From Anaeromicrobium sediminis (GTDB lineage: Bacteria > Bacillota > Clostridia > Peptostreptococcales > Thermotaleaceae), in NCBI RefSeq assembly GCF_002270055.1, contig NZ_NIBG01000017.1:16634-80633 (forward strand): 64,000 nucleotides of DNA, in the 5' to 3' direction. Shown here one piece after another: positions 51,474 through 61,249 of the stretch. A model generated the notes under the pieces. The model searched no databases. It saw nothing but the letters and a program-made list of their open reading frames with translations, and was not told the DNA's origin. The position numbers were made by a program, and so were the translations under genes. Position 1 is the stretch's first letter. Each line of letters starts with the position of its first letter.

Positions 51474-51606
51474 TTGTTACCCTCCCGATTTCTTCGTTTA
51501 AATAAATCAGTTATATTATAGCATATTTAAGTTTTTTTGTATGTGTTATTTCAAACTTTACTTTATGTTCTTTATTTTATAGTTCGGAAATCAGGAGTTG
51601 AATAGG

Positions 51607-52245
51607 TTACTTAACTCCTGCATCCTTTTTAAATCTCTCAATTCCCTTATCAGTCATTGGGTGATGTAACATCTTCTCAAGAACGTTATATGGTACAGTA
51701 GATATATGTGCTCCTCTCATTGCACAATCTGTTACATGCATAGTGTGACGAATACTAGCAGCTATAATCTCTGTGTTGATTCCATGCATGTCAAATATTT
51801 CTACTATCTCTTCTATTATATTAAGACCAGAATTACCTAAATCATCCATTCTTCCCACAAAAGGGCTCACATATGTGGCACCAGCCTTTGCAGCAAGTAG
51901 GGCTTGATTTGCAGAAAATACTAATGTAACGTTAGTATTTATCCCTTTCTTGCTTAATATACTAACGGCCTTTAACCCTTCCTTAGTCATAGGAATTTTT
52001 ATAACAATATTTTTATGTATTTTAGCTAATACCTCTGCTTCTTCCACCATCTGTTCACTCATATCGCCCATTACTTCTGCACTTATGGGTCCATCTACTA
52101 TAGATACAATTTCTTCTACCACATCAGATAGGCTTCTTCCCTCTTTAGCTATAAGACTAGGGTTGGTAGTTACTCCACAGATAACACCCCAAGATGCTAC
52201 CTCTTTTATTTCCTCTATATTAGCTGTATCAATGAATAATTTCAC
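51607..52245 (-). CDS. tal: Transaldolase-like protein (TalC/Fsa family)
   Basis: 212 residues, short single-domain form. [36 protein letters not shown] is the family start, [16 protein letters not shown] holds the Schiff-base Lys near residue 83, and [13 protein letters not shown] follows. It moves a dihydroxyacetone unit in the pentose phosphate pathway or acts as fructose-6-phosphate aldolase. A GAGTT-type hairpin (arms 51592-51599 and 51613-51620) overlaps the stop codon and may terminate it. Confidence 0.93.
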   Translation of the reverse strand: MKLFIDTANIEEIKEVASWGVICGVTTNPSLIAKEGRSLSDVVEEIVSIVDGPISAEVMGDMSEQMVEEAEVLAKIHKNIVIKIPMTKEGLKAVSILSKKGINTNVTLVFSANQALLAAKAGATYVSPFVGRMDDLGNSGLNIIEEIVEIFDMHGINTEIIAASIRHTMHVTDCAMRGAHISTVPYNVLEKMLHHPMTDKGIERFKKDAGVK

Positions 52246-52361
52246 AGAAATTCCTCCTTTTTCACATTATTATTTACTATTTTACCCTATTATATAATAG
52301 CATATATTTTCAGATAATTTAATAGTATTAGGATAAATGATTACGAGTCATTTACAATAAC

Positions 52362-52394
52362 AAAAGACTCCGAATAACATTATTCAGAGTCTTT
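52362..52394 (-). terminator. Rho-independent terminator of the kal-kce operon
   Basis: AAAGACTCTGAATAA and its near-complement TTATTCGGAGTCTTT form a stem of about 14 bp with a G-T pair, then TTTTGTTATT. Confidence 0.9.
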
Positions 52395-52398
52395 ATAA

Positions 52399-53214
52399 TT
52401 ACTTCTTTAGTCCTAATATTTCTCTTGCTTCGTCTGGAGTAGCTACTGGTCTACCTAATTCGTTAGCTAGTCTAACTACCCTTTCTACTAATTGTGCATT
52501 AGATTTAGCAAGTTCACCTTTTTTGTAATATACATTGTCTTCAAATCCTACTCTTACGTGTCCTCCTAAAAGGATTCCCATAGTAGACATTGTAAGTTGA
52601 GTTCTTCCAATTCCTGCTACCGTCCAAGTAGAATCAGCTGGTATACATCTTACCATATGCATTAAATCTTCTGGAGTTCCTGGACAAGCTCCAGGGATAC
52701 CTAATACAAAGTCAAAGTGAATAGGAGTCTTTAATAACCCTTTTTTAGCTAGTCTTAAAGCATTATCAATCATTCCTCTTTCGAATACTTCGATTTCTGG
52801 CTTTACTCCATTTTCCAGCATTTTAGCTGCAAACTTTTCCATGTACTCTTCAGAGTTCATAAATACATCTGGTCCAAAGTTACAAGTTCCAGCACTTAAT
52901 GTAGCCATTTCAGGCTTTAAGTCTACTGGTTGTAATCTTTCGTCTGCACTATGCCATACAGCTCCTCCTGTAGATGGTTGAACTATAATGTTACATTTAG
53001 CTTCAATCTTTTCTTTGATTTCCTTATACACTTCAAAATCTTGAGTAGGATTTCCATCCTTATCTCTAGCATGAACGTGTACAATACTTGCTCCTGCCTT
53101 ATAGCATTCATATGCCGCTTCTGCTATTTCATCTGGAGTTATAGGAAGGTTAGGTTGTTGTTCTTTAGTAACTTCCGCTCCAACCATAGCTGCTGTTATA
53201 ATTAATTTTTCCAT
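52399..53214 (-). CDS. kce: 3-keto-5-aminohexanoate cleavage enzyme
   Basis: 271 residues. The zinc ligands His46 and His48 (VHVHARD) and Glu14 in MVGAEVTKE are in the canonical places, and GHVRVGFEDN closes the site. It converts 3-keto-5-aminohexanoate and acetyl-CoA to 3-aminobutyryl-CoA and acetoacetate in anaerobic lysine degradation. The next gene in the operon encodes 3-aminobutyryl-CoA ammonia lyase, which uses the product, and this fixes the assignment. Lysine 2,3-aminomutase and the other Kam/Kdd genes are not in the window. Confidence 0.93.
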   Translation of the reverse strand: MEKLIITAAMVGAEVTKEQQPNLPITPDEIAEAAYECYKAGASIVHVHARDKDGNPTQDFEVYKEIKEKIEAKCNIIVQPSTGGAVWHSADERLQPVDLKPEMATLSAGTCNFGPDVFMNSEEYMEKFAAKMLENGVKPEIEVFERGMIDNALRLAKKGLLKTPIHFDFVLGIPGACPGTPEDLMHMVRCIPADSTWTVAGIGRTQLTMSTMGILLGGHVRVGFEDNVYYKKGELAKSNAQLVERVVRLANELGRPVATPDEAREILGLKK

Positions 53215-53237
53215 AAGATGTTCCTCCTCATCTAAAA

Positions 53238-53627
53238 TTACTTATTAGTTCTTTGCTTATCCTTAGGTGTTACACAAGTTCCGATAGCTTCACATACAAT
53301 AACTGGCTCTTCTAATACGTCACAAGCTGAGTCATTAATGTCTGGTCTTGGTACAATTACCTTTCTAGCAACAAACTTCATTTTTCTAGATGAGTTTCCT
53401 AATTTAATTATTTCCCCTTCAGCTTCAATGTAGTCTCCAGCGAATACAGGTGCCTTAAATTCTACTTTTTCGTATCCAGCAAATAAACCTTCATCTCCGT
53501 CTTGTCTGATTAAAAGCTCAGTTGCCACGTCTCCGAATAATTGAAGCATTCTAGCTCCATCTACTAAATTTCCACCATAGTGTGCATCGTGACTGCTCAT
53601 TCTCATTCTAATTAACGCTTTTTCCAT
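53238..53627 (-). CDS. kal: 3-aminobutyryl-CoA ammonia lyase
   Basis: 129 residues, hot-dog-fold protein: [61 protein letters not shown] matches Kal, whose reaction gives crotonyl-CoA and ammonia. First gene of the kal-kce pair, 23 bp upstream of kce. AGGAGG precedes the ATG. Crotonyl-CoA would go on to butyrate. Confidence 0.9.
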   Translation of the reverse strand: MEKALIRMRMSSHDAHYGGNLVDGARMLQLFGDVATELLIRQDGDEGLFAGYEKVEFKAPVFAGDYIEAEGEIIKLGNSSRKMKFVARKVIVPRPDINDSACDVLEEPVIVCEAIGTCVTPKDKQRTNK

Positions 53628-53682
53628 TTTAAATTCCTCCTATATTACCCGAGGAATTAAATCATAACATATGCCCAGATTT

Positions 53683-53711
53683 ATTATATCACAGGTTTTT
53701 GAATAATTCTA
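53683..53711 (-). promoter_or_regulatory. Candidate promoter of kal-kce
   Basis: TAGAAT (-35, weak), 17-bp spacer, TATAAT (-10, perfect) on the minus strand. The predicted 5-prime leader is about 50 nt. The weak -35 would suit activator control. Confidence 0.55.
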
Positions 53712-53810
53712 AGATTATTTATAGATATATAAACAACATTTAAATTTAAAATATGTAGACCTACTTAGGGCTCAATACATTTAATTTTTAATCTACATTA
53801 AAAAATTTGT

Positions 53811-53862
53811 TTTAGAGTTAAGGGTTCAGTATTAAGAGTTTTATTCCTAACCCCTTAACCAG
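53811..53862. repeat. Intergenic self-complementary repeat, family A
   Basis: TTTTAGAGTTAAGGGTTCAG ... ATTCCTAACCCCTTAACC. It lies in the 338-bp gap between marR and kal, which otherwise contains only the candidate kal promoter. Confidence 0.7.
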
Positions 53863-53965
53863 ATTAATATTAAATTGAATATTTATAAAGTAGTTATTTA
53901 TGAAACATAAGTATATTTACCATAAGTATATTTACCATTCCCCTGTAAATATACACTATATATAA

Positions 53966-54448
53966 CTAAATATTTTCATTTAAAACTACTGTTCTTTCTT
54001 GAATTAATTTCATTAAAGAAAATAATTGTTCCGTTTCCTCATCATAATCATCCATGAATGTTTTAATCCAAATGGAATACTTTTCTACTAGGTCCTCTAC
54101 AAACTTTCTTCCATTAGTAGTAAGTACAGCCCTTATCTTTCTTCTATCCTGAAGGTCTCTTACCCTTTCTACTAATCCATCCTTTTCTAATCTGTCTATA
54201 AGACCTGTCATATTAGCCTTGGTTACTACCATTTTTTCACCTATTTCAGAAAGCATCATTCCCTCTTCAGGCCCTTTGCTAAGAATAACTAATACATTAA
54301 ATTTTGTATTAGTAGTGCCATACTTTTCAAAAAAATTACTATGAACGTATTCTAGCATGTCTGTAGTTTTCTTTATTTCTAATACAACTTTAGTAGATCT
54401 CAATTGGGCCCACTTATAATGTTCTAACAATTTTTGTAATTTTTCCAT
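53966..54448 (-). CDS. MarR family transcriptional regulator
   Basis: 160 residues from the ATG at 54448 (GAGGTGAG upstream). Winged-helix core: FNVLVILSKGPEEGMMLSEIGEKMVVTKANMTGLIDRLEKDGLVERVRDLQDRRKIRAVLT, with DRR in the wing. Helices at both ends form the dimer interface. It is upstream of and codirectional with kal-kce, so it is a candidate regulator of them or of the surface genes to the right. The ligand is unknown. Confidence 0.92.
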   Translation of the reverse strand: MEKLQKLLEHYKWAQLRSTKVVLEIKKTTDMLEYVHSNFFEKYGTTNTKFNVLVILSKGPEEGMMLSEIGEKMVVTKANMTGLIDRLEKDGLVERVRDLQDRRKIRAVLTTNGRKFVEDLVEKYSIWIKTFMDDYDEETEQLFSLMKLIQERTVVLNENI

Positions 54449-54577
54449 AAACTCACCTCGCAATTATTTATTATATATAAATTCTGATCATATTTAAAGT
54501 AGTTCTCGTTTATAGTATTAGTACATACATAATATAATCTTTACTATGTAATTTAAGTCACTTTTCTTCGCTGTATT

Positions 54578-54602
54578 AAAAAATAGGGGCAAGAAGCCCC
54601 TA
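54578..54602 (-). terminator. Rho-independent terminator of the SLH gene
   Basis: TAGGGGC / GCCCCTA arms with a 5-nt loop and TTTTTT on the minus strand. Confidence 0.92.
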
Positions 54603-54606
54603 GCCT

Positions 54607-56502
54607 TTAATTACTACCTAATATTAGTATTTTCTGTGCTATAAATAAATCGTCATCATAATATCCATCTATAAACACATTGTCATCTTCATCTACTGTA
54701 CTTATACGACTACTCTTATCTCCATCTTCATCTATTATTGTAGTTTCATCTGTCACAACTATGGAGATTTTATCATATTCATTTTCTTTGTCTTTATAGT
54801 ACTTTACACTTAATCTATCATAGTCCTTATATACTTTAGTCACTTCTCCTGTTATGCTTTCATTTTGGTATCCTTCTTCTGCTTCTATCTCAGTTACTTC
54901 TCCATTTTCAATCTCTATTTCCACATAATAATTTAACTTTAAATCTCCAAAGTCTTTATCTTCTCTGTCTATTTCCACATCAACATTTTCTGCTACTTCA
55001 TAGGTTTTTAACTCTTTATCCTTTTTTTGTATGGTTATTTTAGAAGGACTTCCTATAATTAATTCCTTAATTATGCCTTCATCATCACCATCTTCTTTAA
55101 TACTAGTAGCCTCTATATCTTCTATCTTATTTTTGTAAATTTCAACAGTTACTATATCACCTTTTTTAAGTTCATCTAAATCAGCATCGTCGTCATCTCT
55201 TTCAATATCTGCGTCATCATCTATTTCGTATTCTAAGATATCTCCCGTATTTATTTTAAATTTAAGAACTGGATATTCCTTAAATTGAACTTCAGATACT
55301 AATATACCATCCATTTCTACTTTCTTACCAGAACCTATAAGATCTATTTTTTCTATTTTACTTCCCTTATATTCTATATATACATATTCATTTTCTTTTA
55401 TTTTTCCTACAGATACTTTATTGTTTCCTATATAAATATCCGTATCTTCATAAATTTTAAATTCCTTTTTAATTACTAAATTATTTCTATCTCTAGTTAC
55501 TAATTTATAATAGGCCCCCTCATCTTCAATGGACTCTACTTTTCCTTCATATTCTATAAGCCCATTTACAACTTCTATCTTTTTAAGAGTACTACCTTCA
55601 AATTCTAAAGTTACTTCATCTTCTGATTTTAAATCATCTAAATCAATTTCTTTACCATTTTTATATATTTTAGCCTTTTTAGTATCATATACTTGTTCAG
55701 TACCCTTGTCATTTGATACCACAACTCTATCTATATCTTCTGCCACATATATGACTTTCTTGATATCTTTCTCTTCTTCTTTTACTTCTTCCTTATCTGT
55801 ATTTTCTTCATTATCAGTAGAAGTATTATTACTTGTATCCTTTATCATAACGTCATATGTATTTGAACACATGGTAGCCATTACAGCTCTAGTAACATTT
55901 GAGTTAGGATTAAATTTATTTTGACTATCTCCCTTAACAATACCTTCACGAACTAATAAGTCCACATAAGGTACTGCTGCAGACTTAATAGTTTCTGCAT
56001 CTACAAAATTATATATTTTAGTTGGAAAGGCTTGTGTTTTCTTGTTTAAAGCCTTACCAATAAATATGGCTATATCCTGTTTTTTAGCTGGTACTTGCTG
56101 TCCACTTTTAGTGAATGCTAGTAAATCACCATTCATAAGTATTCCCTTTTTAAGACTATATCCTACAGCTTCATGAGCCCATGTAGGTATACCTGAGCTA
56201 CTTAAAAGGGCTTTTGTATCTGATATATTTACAGATTTATCCAAGTGGTTAGTTTCTCTTAAAAGATTATATATCATTTGTATTGATTCTACATAGGTTA
56301 CATTGTCTTCTGGTCTAAACTTTATTTTTAAAGTAGCGTTATCTACCTCACCTTTTATTATATTCTTTGATGCCATATTGGCTATGTAAGGTTTAGCCCA
56401 ATGGCCATCTGGTACATCTGAAAATTTAATTTCTGCAAATCCTGTCATCATGCTCATACACAGTATAAACACTCCTATAAGAATTCCAATTGTTTTTTTC
56501 AC
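54607..56502 (-). CDS. S-layer homology (SLH) domain surface protein
   Basis: 631 residues from a GTG at 56502, chosen because AGGAGGAGC lies before it and a signal peptide follows directly (KKTIGILIGVFILCMSMMTGFA). Three SLH domains come next: FSDVPDGHWAKPYIANMASKN near 25, a second near 88-140 and VPYVDLLVREGIVKGDSQNKF near 165-210. SLH domains bind pyruvylated cell-wall polymer. The rest is an Asp/Glu-rich array of about four beta-rich repeats (KVESIEDEGAYYKLV..., then GILVSEVQFKEYPVLKF..., then GIIKELIIGSPSKITI..., then GEVTKVYKDYDRLSV...). No enzyme motif is seen. Confidence 0.9.
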   Translation of the reverse strand: MKKTIGILIGVFILCMSMMTGFAEIKFSDVPDGHWAKPYIANMASKNIIKGEVDNATLKIKFRPEDNVTYVESIQMIYNLLRETNHLDKSVNISDTKALLSSSGIPTWAHEAVGYSLKKGILMNGDLLAFTKSGQQVPAKKQDIAIFIGKALNKKTQAFPTKIYNFVDAETIKSAAVPYVDLLVREGIVKGDSQNKFNPNSNVTRAVMATMCSNTYDVMIKDTSNNTSTDNEENTDKEEVKEEEKDIKKVIYVAEDIDRVVVSNDKGTEQVYDTKKAKIYKNGKEIDLDDLKSEDEVTLEFEGSTLKKIEVVNGLIEYEGKVESIEDEGAYYKLVTRDRNNLVIKKEFKIYEDTDIYIGNNKVSVGKIKENEYVYIEYKGSKIEKIDLIGSGKKVEMDGILVSEVQFKEYPVLKFKINTGDILEYEIDDDADIERDDDDADLDELKKGDIVTVEIYKNKIEDIEATSIKEDGDDEGIIKELIIGSPSKITIQKKDKELKTYEVAENVDVEIDREDKDFGDLKLNYYVEIEIENGEVTEIEAEEGYQNESITGEVTKVYKDYDRLSVKYYKDKENEYDKISIVVTDETTIIDEDGDKSSRISTVDEDDNVFIDGYYDDDLFIAQKILILGSN

Positions 56503-56689
56503 TATCTGCTCCTCCTTTTTACCTACTTGTTTTTCGCCCATACTTTTAACATATATATATTCGATATGTATTTACAAAATCCTTTTAATTTTGAGTAGTT
56601 ATTGTATTTTTTCTTTATATTCTACAACATCGTGACTTTATAACTATAGAATACTGTTATATAAGTTATAATCTAGTGTATAAATATAA

Positions 56690-56717
56690 AATGACAAGGG
56701 TTTTATCCCTTGCCATT
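56690..56717 (-). terminator. Terminator of the TolC-like gene
   Basis: AATGGCAAGGG / CCCTTGTCATT arms (one G-T pair) with a 6-nt loop, then TTATATTTAT on the minus strand. Confidence 0.8.
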
Positions 56718-56725
56718 CTTATCTA

Positions 56726-58216
56726 TTATTGTATCCATGGTTTTAGATATACATCTACTGTTTTATTATATGTTCTTACAGTTTCATTTAATGCATTTTT
56801 AGTGTTCTCCAATTGGAATTCTGCTTTTTTCACATCTAGTGGTATAGCTAATCCTAATGCCTCATTTAGTTGAGCTAAATCATAATCATCTTTAGCTTTC
56901 TCATATGCAATAGTATCACTTTCATATTTGTCTTCTAATGTTTTTATGCTAGTATTTAGTTTTCTTAAGGATTCTTCATACTTTTCCTTCGTATCTCTTA
57001 AATCTATTTTTGAAGTCTGCACATCAATTTTAGTGGCTTCATAGTTTTTACCTACATTAAATACAAACAATTTTACTCCAAGTTCACCTAACTCAATTTG
57101 TTGTTCTAATGCCCAAATATCAGGGCTACTCTCGATGGCTTTTATAATATGTGTTTCCACATTCATTTCATAAGTATCTAACTCTTTCATAACTACATTT
57201 TTATCTAATTCATATCTTTCTTCTGGATTTAATCCTACAAGATAGTTTAATGCCTCATAGGCAGTCTGCTCATTTTTCTTTGCCATTTCATAAGTCTTTT
57301 GTGCTTCTTTATAATTTCTCTCAGCCTTATTCTTTTCATATTCACTTGCCATACCATTTTCAAATTTTATTATAGTTTGATCCATAGTATCTTTAGATAC
57401 ATCTAGGCTTACTTTAGATAATTCCTTATCTTCCATTGTCTTTAGTAAATCATAGTATAATCCTTTTAATTGGTATTGAATTTTTTCCTTTGTGGTATCT
57501 AAATCTCTTTCAGCCTTAGCCTTTGCAAATTCTTGACTTCTAAAATTGGTATATGCTTGATTTTTTGCTGTGTTTGTTCCTCCGCCTTCCTGAAGAGCAT
57601 CATCAGCAGGATTTTTAGGTACACTTTTCACATCATCCCTGGCATCATCTACTAATTCTTCAGCCTTTTCTATACTTAAATCTGCCTTATCTAAAGTTTT
57701 ACTATTATCATAAGCTTTTTCTAATAACATATTATAATCATAATCATATGTTATAACTACCTCTTCTTTTTCAGCTTGAAATACTAGACTTCCATCCTTG
57801 TACTCGTACTCTGCTCCCACTTGGTCTGCTATGTATTTGATAGGGAACATTGGAATTAAGTCTTTATATTCTGGAGCCACGTCCATAATAATTTTACCTT
57901 CATTAGTGCTCATGGTAGTATTACCCATGGTCATTTGAATTATTTTATTTCCACTGTATATGGTTAAAGTATCTGAGTATTTATCCCAATTTACATCTTC
58001 AGTTTTAAGATTTAATGCTTCCCCTAGGTATTCTACTGGTACCATCATTCTTCCGTTTTTATTATATATTTCTTGAGAAATATTTTTAGATTCCTCACCT
58101 ACCTGATAAAACAAACTTCCCGGTGTAAATTTAATCTCCACACTCTCTGCAAATACAGGTATTATGGACGTTGCTGCCATAAGTAGGGCCAGTGCCATAT
58201 ATTTTATTTTCTTCAT
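56726..58216 (-). CDS. TolC/outer membrane efflux-like protein with N-terminal copper amine oxidase-like domain
   Basis: 496 residues. Signal peptide (residues 1-23), then a copper amine oxidase N-domain-like module (EIYNKNGRMMVPVEYLGEALNLKTEDVNWD ... FPIKYIADQVGAEYEYKDGSLVF, about 25-150). From about 155 to the end it is long amphipathic helices in two repeats of the outer membrane efflux (OEP) type (YNMLLEKAYDNSKTLDKADLSIEKAEELV; YDLAQLNEALGLAIPLDVKKAEFQLENTKNAL). The beta strands needed for a barrel are not evident. In a cell without an outer membrane it may be a wall-spanning helical tube or spacer. No efflux partner gene is adjacent. Confidence 0.83.
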   Translation of the reverse strand: MKKIKYMALALLMAATSIIPVFAESVEIKFTPGSLFYQVGEESKNISQEIYNKNGRMMVPVEYLGEALNLKTEDVNWDKYSDTLTIYSGNKIIQMTMGNTTMSTNEGKIIMDVAPEYKDLIPMFPIKYIADQVGAEYEYKDGSLVFQAEKEEVVITYDYDYNMLLEKAYDNSKTLDKADLSIEKAEELVDDARDDVKSVPKNPADDALQEGGGTNTAKNQAYTNFRSQEFAKAKAERDLDTTKEKIQYQLKGLYYDLLKTMEDKELSKVSLDVSKDTMDQTIIKFENGMASEYEKNKAERNYKEAQKTYEMAKKNEQTAYEALNYLVGLNPEERYELDKNVVMKELDTYEMNVETHIIKAIESSPDIWALEQQIELGELGVKLFVFNVGKNYEATKIDVQTSKIDLRDTKEKYEESLRKLNTSIKTLEDKYESDTIAYEKAKDDYDLAQLNEALGLAIPLDVKKAEFQLENTKNALNETVRTYNKTVDVYLKPWIQ

Positions 58217-58258
58217 ATATATTCATCTCCTTGATTTTACCTAGTTTTGTATGTATAA

Positions 58259-58287
58259 ATTATAGCATAGGAGTCTATGTAAATGTC
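58259..58287 (-). promoter_or_regulatory. Candidate promoter of the TolC-like gene
   Basis: GACATT, 17-bp spacer, TATAAT on the minus strand. The start of transcription would be about 35 bp before the gene. Confidence 0.5.
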
Positions 58288-58318
58288 TTAACTTTTTATT
58301 AAGAAAACATTAAAAAAG

Positions 58319-58381
58319 GTTATTCGTTAATCGTTATTCGTTAGTGGTCTCACAGTAAACGAATAACCAATAACAAACAAC
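58319..58381. repeat. Intergenic self-complementary repeat, family B
   Basis: GGTTATTCGTTAATCGTTATT ... then AAACGAATAACCAATAACA. A stem of 11 bp with a 28-bp interior. It is 40 kb away from the other four family B copies. Confidence 0.75.
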
Positions 58382-58395
58382 CTCTCTTTAATAAA

Positions 58396-58425
58396 AAAGA
58401 GATTGAGGGAACCCTCAATCTCTTT
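58396..58425 (-). terminator. Terminator of surface protein gene 1
   Basis: AAAGAGATTGAGGG / CCCTCAATCTCTTT perfect 14-bp arms with a 2-nt spacer, then T residues. Nearly the same hairpin follows the two paralogues. Confidence 0.92.
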
Positions 58426-58446
58426 ATATTTAAGCTATGCTTTCAA

Positions 58447-60837
58447 TTACTTAATTGTAACTGTCTTAGTAGCTCCATCCCAACCGATTTCAGCGCCTAA
58501 TGCTTTACCGATGAATGAAACTGGTAACATAGTTCTTCCAGACTTGATTTCTGCTGCAGTATCCATCTTAATTGGAGTTCCGTTTACTAATAATACGTCA
58601 CTGTCAATTACTACCTTAGCAATTCTGTCACCCTTCATGATTGTAACAGATCTTTCTTCTCCGTTCCAGATTACGTTAGAAGTTGGTACTCCTACTGCTT
58701 CTGCAACATACTTAAGTGATAACATAGTTCTTCCATCTTTGATGTATGGAGCAACATCTGCAACCTTAACTTCTTCTCCTACCATGTACTCAGTAGATCC
58801 GATTACGAACTTAGCTTCATCAGCAGCCATAACGTCATCATCTGCTGGAGTGATTACGTTAGCAACTTCTAAAGTAACATACTCATCATTTGAGAAGAAT
58901 CCATACTCATCTAAAGCGTCAGACTTCTTGTCAACACCATCTAAGATTTCTGGTCTATCTTCTTCTTCTTTGATGTATCCATTTCTAACTATAGCATCAC
59001 CTTTAACTTCTACTTCAATAGAACCTTCAGCGATAGCTCTATCTGCAGTAACTTCAGCGTCAGTAATTTCGATTACAGAAGCTTCATCACTTTCTTCATC
59101 AACTGTGATAGTTAAGATATTGTCATCAACATCGATATCATCTTCGTTGATTTCTAAATCACCTTTAACAACCTTAACTTCTGGTTCTCCATCCCACTCG
59201 ATATCGTCATCTAATTCTACGATGATTTTTCCTTCTTTAATCATTTCTTCTGCAGTTTCAGAAATAGTAATCTTTCCTAATTCTTGCTTTCTAACTCCAG
59301 CCTTTAATTTAGCAATTTCTGCTTCAACTTTAACTGGCTGTAAAGCTTTACCTAATAATACTTTAAATTCTTCTTTATCTAAAGCTCTTCCAGTAACTTC
59401 AGCTTCGATGTCTCCAGTTTTTCCAGCTTCTACAGATACATAGAAAGTTAACTCTACAGATCTATCATCATCGTCACTGCTTAAAGCAAATTCGAATTCG
59501 TTGTTATCTACTGAAGCATCTTTTACGTAAGATTCAGAGTCTCCTTCAATCTTAACGTCCATGATCTTAACCCACTCAGGTAATTTAACAGTTACTTCTT
59601 TATCTGCATCCCAAGTTCCTTCAACGTCTTCTTCGATGATTAATTTTACTAATTCATGATCTTCAGAATCGTTGCTTACGCTTGTTCCTTCTAAAGAATT
59701 ATCTTTACTTACTTCTTCATAGAATCCGTTGTAGATTTCAGTTGGATCATCGTCAGCCTCAACTGTCATAGCCCACTCTGAATAAGTTCCCATTTCTAAC
59801 TTAGTAGTGTCTATTTCATCTACGTTAGATCTTACTGTTACATAAACTTTTCCTTCATCAGCATCGTTAGTAGCTTTAGCTTTGAATCCGTTAAACTCTA
59901 AAGTTCCAACACCTTTGCTGTAGCTTTCTAAAGTAATGTGCTTATAATCATCACCAGCTTCATCAGCATCAAAGAAAATCTTTAATGATTCGTCATCTAA
60001 CTTAGCATTTTCAGAAGTAATATCTATAGTTGAACTTAAGAAATCTCCAGATAATGTACCATAGTATTTAACGTCATCCTCTTCCTTTAATGTAGTGAAA
60101 GTGAAGTCTTTAGTTAATTCTAATTCGATGTATTCTACATCTTCAACTTCTAAAGAACCTTCTGCAGTTTCTTCGATTTCGATAGTCTCAATATCTCCAA
60201 CATTAGAGAAATCGTTAGTGTCATCGATAGTTATTGTAGTATCTCCAGAACCACCATTAGCAAAAGTTACATCTGACTCAGTTAAAGAATTGCTCTTAGA
60301 ATCTACATTTACAACAGCAGCTCCGTCACCTTGTAATTCAGTATACATAGGAACTCTTACTTCAACTTCATCTCCAACATTTTTAACTTGAATTTCTAAC
60401 TTAGTATCAGATTTCTTATCAACGTCTACTAGTGTTCCTGTTCCACCATCAAATTCTATTGCAGAGTAGTCTCCATTTAATTCAGTAGCGTCGTCTATTA
60501 AAGCTATTATTCCAGCTTCATTTCCAGCTTTTAATACATCTACTAAGTCAAGTTCTGCTGTATAAACTTTAGTAGTAACACTTTTATCTTTATAGTATTC
60601 AACTTCTACATCACCTAACCACTCAGCATTATCAAGCTTTAAGATGATAGTTTCTCCCTCAGAATCCCAGTCATTTCCATCATTTTCGATTTTTAATACT
60701 GGTGGGTTTTTGTGTAATTCAGCGTCGTCCTTAACGTCAACTGTCTTAGTTACATTATTTGCTGAACTAGCAAATGCAGCTACTGGTGTTAATGCTAACA
60801 TAGCAGCCATTGCTAACAATGCGGCTCTTTTCTTCAT
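58447..60837 (-). CDS. Secreted surface protein with C-terminal copper amine oxidase-like domain, paralogue 1
   Basis: 796 residues. Signal peptide MKKRAALLAMAAMLALTPVAAFA, then about 650 acidic residues (many D and E) with beta-rich domains and repeated words such as GRALDKEEFKVLLGK and NVITPADDDVMAADEAKF, then a copper amine oxidase N-domain-like module (about 675-796) with DGRTMLSLKYVAEAVGV and SGRTMLPVSFIGKALGAEIGWDG. This module is often a wall-binding or structural repeat, not an oxidase. The abundance of acidic residues, the strong promoter and paralogue tandem suggest a major cell-surface (S-layer-like) protein. Confidence 0.85.
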   Translation of the reverse strand: MKKRAALLAMAAMLALTPVAAFASSANNVTKTVDVKDDAELHKNPPVLKIENDGNDWDSEGETIILKLDNAEWLGDVEVEYYKDKSVTTKVYTAELDLVDVLKAGNEAGIIALIDDATELNGDYSAIEFDGGTGTLVDVDKKSDTKLEIQVKNVGDEVEVRVPMYTELQGDGAAVVNVDSKSNSLTESDVTFANGGSGDTTITIDDTNDFSNVGDIETIEIEETAEGSLEVEDVEYIELELTKDFTFTTLKEEDDVKYYGTLSGDFLSSTIDITSENAKLDDESLKIFFDADEAGDDYKHITLESYSKGVGTLEFNGFKAKATNDADEGKVYVTVRSNVDEIDTTKLEMGTYSEWAMTVEADDDPTEIYNGFYEEVSKDNSLEGTSVSNDSEDHELVKLIIEEDVEGTWDADKEVTVKLPEWVKIMDVKIEGDSESYVKDASVDNNEFEFALSSDDDDRSVELTFYVSVEAGKTGDIEAEVTGRALDKEEFKVLLGKALQPVKVEAEIAKLKAGVRKQELGKITISETAEEMIKEGKIIVELDDDIEWDGEPEVKVVKGDLEINEDDIDVDDNILTITVDEESDEASVIEITDAEVTADRAIAEGSIEVEVKGDAIVRNGYIKEEEDRPEILDGVDKKSDALDEYGFFSNDEYVTLEVANVITPADDDVMAADEAKFVIGSTEYMVGEEVKVADVAPYIKDGRTMLSLKYVAEAVGVPTSNVIWNGEERSVTIMKGDRIAKVVIDSDVLLVNGTPIKMDTAAEIKSGRTMLPVSFIGKALGAEIGWDGATKTVTIK

Positions 60838-60953
60838 TTTAAATTTCCTCCTTTAAAATACCTTCTTAAATTTTTTCAATAGGTAAAAATATGTACCTAT
60901 TATATTCAACAACATAGTTGTTAAAAAAATCAATTTAATTGAATTCATTACCA

Positions 60954-60982
60954 ATTATATTAATTTATGTCATATTAGTCAA
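60954..60982 (-). promoter_or_regulatory. Strong sigma-A promoter of surface protein gene 1
   Basis: TTGACT, 17-bp spacer, TATAAT on the minus strand. The leader is about 110 nt and has two small hairpins: AACAAC/GTTGTT near 60908-60922 and AATAGGTA/TACCTATT near 60880-60903. Such leaders stabilise S-layer mRNAs. Confidence 0.8.
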
Positions 60983-61196
60983 TAAATTTAAGTTTTTGTA
61001 ATAATCATGTAATATTAGGGAACATTATCCTTGTAAATCATTCCCTTGTAATCTATATACAGTATAACCATTATATTACTGGAATACAATTACAGTTATG
61101 TTACAAATTATAACAAGTATGTAATAAAACGGTTAGATATTGAGGGTTTAGGGTTTTACGATTAACGATGGACTGATAACCTTTTTTCTATAAATA

Positions 61197-61228
61197 AAAA
61201 AAGAGATTGAGGAAATCCTCAATCTCTT
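61197..61228 (-). terminator. Terminator of surface protein gene 2
   Basis: AAGAGATTGAGGA / TCCTCAATCTCTT arms with a 2-nt spacer, followed by T residues. Confidence 0.92.
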
Positions 61229-61249
61229 CATATTTTAATCTATATTCAA

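Noticed and set aside
58403..59443. 346-codon plus-strand frame rich in Ser and Thr
   Set aside because: Antisense to the acidic surface protein. Its Ser/Thr richness is the complement of GAA/GAT-type codons.
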